A DNA stretch of 64,000 nucleotides from Terrihabitans soli (lineage in GTDB: Bacteria > Pseudomonadota > Alphaproteobacteria > Rhizobiales > Methylopilaceae). The position numbers were made by a program, and so were the translations under genes. How positions within the stretch are numbered: position 1 is the first letter of the stretch; every line of letters starts with the position of its first letter. The notes beneath the pieces are model-generated. The model had not been told where the DNA came from. It searched no databases and worked only from the letters and a program-made list of their open reading frames with translations. Shown one piece after another: positions 59,707 through 64,000 of this stretch. Location: positions 2,260,501-2,324,500 of the forward strand of contig NZ_AP023361.1 of the NCBI RefSeq assembly GCF_014191545.1, read 5' to 3'.

Positions 59707-61317
59707 TCACTTGATCTGCGGCAGGGTCTCGAACTGGTGGAACGGCGGCGGCGACGGCAGCGTCCATTCCAGCGTCGTTGCGCCCTCACCCCACGGATTG
59801 TCGCCGGCCTTCACCTTCTTCGCGAAGGCGTGGAACACGCCGAACAGGAAGATGAGAACGGCAAAGCCGGAGATGTAGGAGCCGTAGGACGAGATGCGAT
59901 TCCAGTCGACGAAGGCATGCGGGTAGTCGACATAGCGGCGCGGCATGCCCGCAAGACCGAGGAAGTGCTGCGGGAAGAAGACCAGGTTCACGCCGATGAA
60001 CGTCGTCCAGAAATGCAGCTTGCCGATCGTCTCGGAGTACATATAGCCGCTCATTTTCGGGAACCAATAATACCAGCCCGCGAAGATGGCGAAGACGGCG
60101 CCGAGCGACAGCACGTAGTGGAAGTGCGCGACGACGTAGTAGGTGTCGTGCAGAGCGCGGTCGAGGCCGGCGTTCGACAGGACGACGCCGGTGACGCCGC
60201 CAACCGTGAACAGGAAGATGAAGCCGAGCGCCCAGAGCATCGGCGTGCGGAACTGGATCGAGCCGCCCCACATCGTCGCAATCCAGGAGAAGATCTTCAC
60301 GCCCGTCGGCACCGCAATGACCATGGTGGCGAACACGAAATAGGCCTGCGCGTTCACCGACATGCCGGTCGTGTACATGTGGTGGGCCCACACGACGAAG
60401 CCAACGACGCCGATCGCGACCATGGCGTAGGCCATGCCGAGATAGCCGAAGATGGGCTTGCGCGAGAAGGTCGACACGACATGGCTGATGATGCCGAAGC
60501 CCGGCAGGATCAGGATGTACACTTCGGGGTGACCGAAGAACCAGAACAGATGCTGGAACAGGACCGGATCGCCGCCGCCGGCCGGCGCAAAGAACGTCGT
60601 GCCGAAATTGCGGTCCGTCAGCAGCATGGTGATCGCACCGGCGAGAACCGGCAGCGACAGCAGCAGAAGGAAGGCGGTTACCAGAACCGACCACGCAAAC
60701 AGCGGCATCTTGTGCAGGGTCATGCCCGGCGCGCGCATATTGAAGATCGTGGTGATGAAGTTGATGGCACCGAGGATCGAGGACGCACCTGCGATGTGCA
60801 GCGCAAAGATCGCGAAATCGACCGCAGGTCCCGGCGAGGCGCCGTGAGAGGACAGCGGCGGATACATCGTCCAGCCGCCGCCCACGCCGTTGCCGCCCGG
60901 AGCGCCGGGCACAAACATCGAGATGAGGAGAAGCCCGATGGCCGGCGGCAGGAGCCAGAAGGAGATGTTGTTCATGCGCGGAAACGCCATGTCCGGCGCA
61001 CCGATCATGATCGGGACGAACCAGTTGGCAAAGCCGCCGATCAGCGCCGGCATGACCATGAAGAAGATCATGATCAGGGCGTGAGCCGTCGTGAACACAT
61101 TGAAGATATGAGGATCGCCGAAGATCTGCATCCCCGGTTCCTGCAGCTCGGCACGCATGGCAACCGAAAGGCTGCCGCCGATGATCCCCGCGATGATCGC
61201 GAAGATCAGGTACATCGTGCCGATGTCCTTGTGGTTCGTCGAATACACGAAGCGCTTCCATCCGCGCGGATGGTCGTGGGCTTCGTGGGCGTGGTGGGCG
61301 GCCGTGCTTTTCGCCAT
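59707..61317 (-). CDS. ctaD: cytochrome c oxidase subunit I
   Basis: The catalytic heme a / heme a3-CuB subunit of the aa3 oxidase. It is 536 residues from the ATG at 61317. Heme and CuB ligands are visible: the early His in [40 protein letters not shown] with the His-Pro-Glu-Val-Tyr crosslink site, [19 protein letters not shown], and the heme pair in [20 protein letters not shown]. An in-frame extension to 61383 would overlap ctaC and is rejected. ctaC lies 16 bases upstream. Confidence 0.97.
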   Translation of the reverse strand: MAKSTAAHHAHEAHDHPRGWKRFVYSTNHKDIGTMYLIFAIIAGIIGGSLSVAMRAELQEPGMQIFGDPHIFNVFTTAHALIMIFFMVMPALIGGFANWFVPIMIGAPDMAFPRMNNISFWLLPPAIGLLLISMFVPGAPGGNGVGGGWTMYPPLSSHGASPGPAVDFAIFALHIAGASSILGAINFITTIFNMRAPGMTLHKMPLFAWSVLVTAFLLLLSLPVLAGAITMLLTDRNFGTTFFAPAGGGDPVLFQHLFWFFGHPEVYILILPGFGIISHVVSTFSRKPIFGYLGMAYAMVAIGVVGFVVWAHHMYTTGMSVNAQAYFVFATMVIAVPTGVKIFSWIATMWGGSIQFRTPMLWALGFIFLFTVGGVTGVVLSNAGLDRALHDTYYVVAHFHYVLSLGAVFAIFAGWYYWFPKMSGYMYSETIGKLHFWTTFIGVNLVFFPQHFLGLAGMPRRYVDYPHAFVDWNRISSYGSYISGFAVLIFLFGVFHAFAKKVKAGDNPWGEGATTLEWTLPSPPPFHQFETLPQIK

Positions 61318-61333
61318 GACGTTCCCGCTATCC

Positions 61334-62272
61334 TTACTTGCCGGTCGAGACGGACGCGTCAGCGACCGTGCGCGGCTGTTCATTCATTGCAGACTGCCGG
61401 GTCTTCGCCGCCCAGGCATCGTATTCGGCCTGGCTGACGACGCGGAAAGCCAGCGGCATGAAGGCGTGGTCCTTGCCGCAGAGTTCCGAGCACTGGCCGT
61501 AATAGACGCCTTCGCGATCGGCGCGGAACCAGGTTTCGTTGAGGCGGCCCGGCACGGCGTCGACCTTCACGCCGAAGCTCGGCACCGCAAAGGCGTGGAT
61601 GACGTCATAAGCGGTAACCTGAACGCGGACGACCTTGCCGACCGGAACAAGAAGCTGGTTGTCGACGGCCAGGAGATTGGGCTCATCCGGACCGAGATCC
61701 TTCTCGGCCTTGATGCGGACTTCGACTTCGAAATCAGGCGAGAGGGGAGCAGCTTCCCCGGCGGCACCATGCGGCGCGGCGGGAGCCGGAGCTGCGGCCG
61801 GAGCGGCCGCCGCATCGGCGGCGGGTGCCGCTGCGGTCTGATACTCGGCCTTCCAGTACCACTGGAAGCCGGTGATCTTCATCGTCAGATCGGCCTTCGG
61901 GAAGTCGTACTGCGCATAGAGAAGGCGGAACGACGGGATGGCGATCACCACAAGGATCAGCACCGGCACGACCGACCACACGACTTCGAGCAGAACGTTG
62001 TGCGTCGTGCGCGAAGGAACCGGGTTGCTCTTCTCGTTGAAGCGCAGCACGCAGATCGCGAGCAGCACCAGGACGAACAGCGTGACCGCGAAGATGATCA
62101 CGTTGATGAAGTTGTGGAACCAGTGAATCTGCTCGGCGATCGGTGTGACCGCGTCCTGCAGATTGATCTGCCATTCGGAGGGCTGGCCCATGCTGGCAAG
62201 GGCCGGAGACGCCAGGACGGCGAGAGCGGAAACGGCTAAAAGCCGGCAAGCGAAGCGAGAGCCGAGCATCAT
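61334..62272 (-). CDS. ctaC: cytochrome c oxidase subunit II
   Basis: Carries the CuA centre that receives electrons from cytochrome c. It is 312 residues: a signal peptide ([16 protein letters not shown]), two helices (about 55-80 and 100-120), and a periplasmic cupredoxin domain with the CuA motif [17 protein letters not shown]. An Ala/Pro-rich insertion of about 35 residues (about 145-180) follows [11 protein letters not shown], in a place where other subunits II are compact. Two consecutive ATGs (62272, 62269) are possible starts. It heads the oxidase operon. Confidence 0.96.
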   Translation of the reverse strand: MMLGSRFACRLLAVSALAVLASPALASMGQPSEWQINLQDAVTPIAEQIHWFHNFINVIIFAVTLFVLVLLAICVLRFNEKSNPVPSRTTHNVLLEVVWSVVPVLILVVIAIPSFRLLYAQYDFPKADLTMKITGFQWYWKAEYQTAAAPAADAAAAPAAAPAPAAPHGAAGEAAPLSPDFEVEVRIKAEKDLGPDEPNLLAVDNQLLVPVGKVVRVQVTAYDVIHAFAVPSFGVKVDAVPGRLNETWFRADREGVYYGQCSELCGKDHAFMPLAFRVVSQAEYDAWAAKTRQSAMNEQPRTVADASVSTGK

Positions 62273-62501
62273 GTCCGGAAGCGCTCTCCTGAGGCGCGAA
62301 AGCCTGAAAAAATCGAGCCGCGGACCCCCCGCAGCAGACGGTTAGCGTTCAAACACAAAGGCACTTGCCCCGCAACTTTGGGGCAGTTCCAGACTGTGCG
62401 GCATAAGGGCGCGAAAACAAAGGGGCAGAAAAAGGGTCATGTGGAGGCGAATCGCTTGCCCTTGACTCGCCACGACCGTCTGTTAGTCGCACGGTCTTGC
62501 C

Positions 62502-62520
62502 GCGGCCCTAAAAGGGCCGC
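62502..62520 (+). promoter_or_regulatory. 5' leader hairpin before the ialB-like gene
   Basis: GCGGCCC, TAAAA loop, GGGCCGC, 27 bases before the ATG. No T-run follows. It may be a leader structure of the gene or an end signal for upstream transcription. The rest of 62273-62546 shows no clear promoter that I can defend. Confidence 0.35.
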
Positions 62521-62546
62521 CGCCCTCCGGAGCCTTTAGTCCCTTT

Positions 62547-63059
62547 ATGGCTGGATTTAATCGCCTTTTCGGCCTGCCGCTGAGTTTTGCCGCGCTCGCC
62601 GGTCTTCTTTTTGCGGGCCCCGCCGCCGCGCAGGGCACCGTCAAACAGGCGTCCGGCGACTGGCAGATTCGCTGCGACACGCCTCCGGGCGCCAAAGGCG
62701 AACAGTGCGCGCTTGTGCAAAGCGTGACCGCCGAAGACCAGCCGAATATCGGTCTGTCGATCATTGTCCTGAAACTCGCCGACAATAAGAATCGATTGCT
62801 GCGCGTGCTGGCGCCGCTCGGGGTGCTTTTGCCCGCCGGGCTCGGCCTGCGAATCGATGACGCCGAAATCGGCCGCGCCGGTTTTGTGCGCTGCGTCGCC
62901 GATGGCTGCGTGGCCGAAGTCGTGCTGGACGAGAACCTGATCTCGAAACTGCGCAACGGTAAATCGGCGATCTTCATCATCTTCAAGACACCCGAAGAAG
63001 GGATTGGCATCCCGGTGTCACTGAACGGTTTCGGCCCCGGCTTCGACACGCTGAAGTAA
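62547..63059 (+). CDS. invasion-associated locus B (IalB) family protein
   Basis: A 170-residue secreted protein with a signal peptide (PLSFAALAGLLFAGPAAAQG). The mature domain has the IalB pattern: SGDWQIRCDTPPGAKGEQCA with two cysteines, LRVLAPLGVLLPAGLGLRID, and a second cysteine pair in GFVRCVADGCVAEVVLDENL. IalB-like proteins are common periplasmic or envelope proteins of alphaproteobacteria. The role in Bartonella erythrocyte invasion does not transfer automatically. It is divergent from ctaC and convergent with rsmD, with stops one base apart. Confidence 0.9.
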   Translation: MAGFNRLFGLPLSFAALAGLLFAGPAAAQGTVKQASGDWQIRCDTPPGAKGEQCALVQSVTAEDQPNIGLSIIVLKLADNKNRLLRVLAPLGVLLPAGLGLRIDDAEIGRAGFVRCVADGCVAEVVLDENLISKLRNGKSAIFIIFKTPEEGIGIPVSLNGFGPGFDTLK

Positions 63060-63060
63060 T

Positions 63061-63615
63061 CTAGGTGAGCTTGAGGAAGATGAGCTTGGCCTCTCCATAG
63101 CTCCGCGTCTCGATCTCCTCGAACCCGTCCGGAACCTTGAACTCGGCGTTCCCCGCCTCCTCGACGACGATCAGACTGTCGGACGTCAGCCAGCCGCCGC
63201 CGAGCGCCGAGACGAGCGCTTTTTCGCCGAGACCCTTGCCGTAAGGCGGGTCGGCGAAGACGAGCGTGAACGGCTCGTTCGGCGCCGCCGGACCGAGCTT
63301 GGTCGCATCGCGGCGGAAGATGCGGGTTGTTCCGGCAACGCCCAGCGCCTCGACATTGCCGCGCAGAAGTCCCCTCGCCTCGACCCCGTCCTCGACGAAA
63401 AGCGCGAACGCCGCGCCGCGCGACATGGCCTCGAGCCCGAGCGCGCCCGTGCCGGCGAAAAGATCGAGAACCCGCGCTCCGTCAACGGGATCGCCGTAAG
63501 AGTGCGCAAGCACGTTGAAGAGCGTTTCGCGCAATCGGTCCGAGGTCGGCCGCACGCGATAGGTCTTCGGCGTCTTCAGCGCATGGCCTTTGAAGCGGCC
63601 GGCGATGATGCGCAT
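63061..63615 (-). CDS. rsmD: 16S rRNA (guanine(966)-N(2))-methyltransferase RsmD
   Basis: Methylates G966 of 16S rRNA. It is 184 residues starting MRIIAGRFKGHALKTPKTYR, with the SAM-binding loop VLDLFAGTGALGLEAMSRGA and the catalytic motif DPPY in LVFADPPYGKGLGEKALVSA. It lies three bases downstream of the probable pseudouridine synthase gene, the usual alphaproteobacterial pair. Confidence 0.97.
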   Translation of the reverse strand: MRIIAGRFKGHALKTPKTYRVRPTSDRLRETLFNVLAHSYGDPVDGARVLDLFAGTGALGLEAMSRGAAFALFVEDGVEARGLLRGNVEALGVAGTTRIFRRDATKLGPAAPNEPFTLVFADPPYGKGLGEKALVSALGGGWLTSDSLIVVEEAGNAEFKVPDGFEEIETRSYGEAKLIFLKLT

Positions 63616-63618
63616 GGC

Positions 63619-64000
63619 TTAAGAGCGCGGACCGCGGGGCTTGCCGCCACCTGGTCTTCCGCCAGGTTTTCCACCGCCCGGACGTCCTCCGCCCGGTTTG
63701 CCGCCGAAGGGTCGGCCGCCCGGCTTTCCGCCGGAGGGTCTGTCGCCACTCGGCCTGTCGCCGCGAGGTCTATCGCCGCTTGGCCTGCCGCCCGGACGGC
63801 CAGGCGGGCGCGGGCCGCCAGGGCCGCGCGATCCCGGCCGGTCGCCGGCTTTGGAAAAATTGCGAGGGCCGTCGGCCTGCCGGCGGGTCTCTTCGCGACG
63901 CGGCGGACGATCGCCGCGGCCGGGTCTCTCTTCTCTAAAGGGCCGTTCGCCGCGATCCGGCCTGTCCTCGCGAGGCGGACGCGGCCTCTCTTCTCTATTG
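63619..64000 (-). CDS. C-terminal Arg/Gly/Pro-rich tail of a probable rRNA pseudouridine synthase (5' end outside window)
   Basis: The frame that ends at TAA 63619-63621 is open for all 127 codons to the window edge. It encodes a highly basic, low-complexity tail: repeats such as GERPFREERPGRGDRP, SGDRPRGDRPSGDRPSGG, and GGKPGGRPGGGKPRGPRS at the end. Long tails of this kind end RsuA/RluB-type pseudouridine synthases in alphaproteobacteria, where the gene often precedes rsmD. The catalytic part is not in the window, so the identity is inferred from tail and neighbour. Confidence 0.65.
   Translation of the reverse strand, partial: NREERPRPPREDRPDRGERPFREERPGRGDRPPRREETRRQADGPRNFSKAGDRPGSRGPGGPRPPGRPGGRPSGDRPRGDRPSGDRPSGGKPGGRPFGGKPGGGRPGGGKPGGRPGGGKPRGPRS

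Overview
The window is GC-rich and densely coded. Its gene content and order point to an alphaproteobacterium, most likely of the order Hyphomicrobiales (Rhizobiales): a cckA-recA-alaS block, CtrA-type TTAA-N7-TTAA boxes, fliX, flbT and flaF flagellar regulators, an ialB-like gene beside a cta (cox) operon, and the thrC / M16 peptidase / GNAT / GGDEF-EAL series. I cannot name a genus. I saw no tRNA, rRNA, CRISPR array, insertion sequence or prophage, and no gap between genes exceeds 300 bases.

Layout. 1-7.95 kb: the tail of a membrane protein, a VOC protein, alaS, recA with an SOS-like promoter, a frameshifted sugE-like exporter gene, a multi-stem palindromic repeat and cckA, mostly on the minus strand. 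8-13.2 kb: flgB-flgC-fliE-fliQ-fliR-flhB (minus), divergent from fliO-fliP (plus). 13.2-16.6 kb: a non-flagellar island with a HAD phosphatase, an ArsR/SRPBCC pair, a Crp/Fnr regulator and small proteins. 16.7-27.2 kb: flgF-flgG-flgA-flgH (minus), divergent from fliL-fliM, a small bitopic protein, a MotE-like protein and a 1269-residue secreted repeat protein (plus). 27.2-29.3 kb: two SRPBCC genes and dksA. 29.5-44.8 kb: fliX, divergent from flgI-flgJ-flgN; a FlaG-like gene; three large flagellin genes; flbT-flaF; and flgE-flgK-flgL (minus). 45-52.5 kb: a PQQ-type sugar dehydrogenase, small membrane proteins, a SemiSWEET, a purine permease, a GGDEF/EAL protein and a GNAT. 52.5-62.3 kb: M16 peptidase, thrC, SURF1, a DUF983 protein and ctaE, ctaG, a CoxF-like protein, ctaB, ctaD, ctaC (all minus). 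62.5-64 kb: ialB-like gene, rsmD and the tail of a probable pseudouridine synthase.

How it works together. CckA is the phosphorelay kinase that controls CtrA. TTAA-N7-TTAA boxes of the CtrA type lie in two divergent early flagellar promoter regions, with a CtrA half-site in a third. Each of these three regions also carries a perfect CGGCA-N5-TGCCG palindrome. A fourth copy lies about 95 bases upstream of a near-perfect sigma-54 promoter for flgE. The simplest reading is that this palindrome is the binding site of the FlbD activator/repressor, whose partner FliX is encoded here, so a CckA-CtrA to FliX-FlbD to FlbT/FlaF cascade can be read from one 64-kb stretch. The flagellar genes fliF, fliG, fliN, fliI, flhA, motA, motB and flbD are not in the window and must lie elsewhere.

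Start sites were adjusted wherever a ribosome binding site, lipobox, signal peptide or neighbouring stop codon favoured a shorter form; each entry says so.
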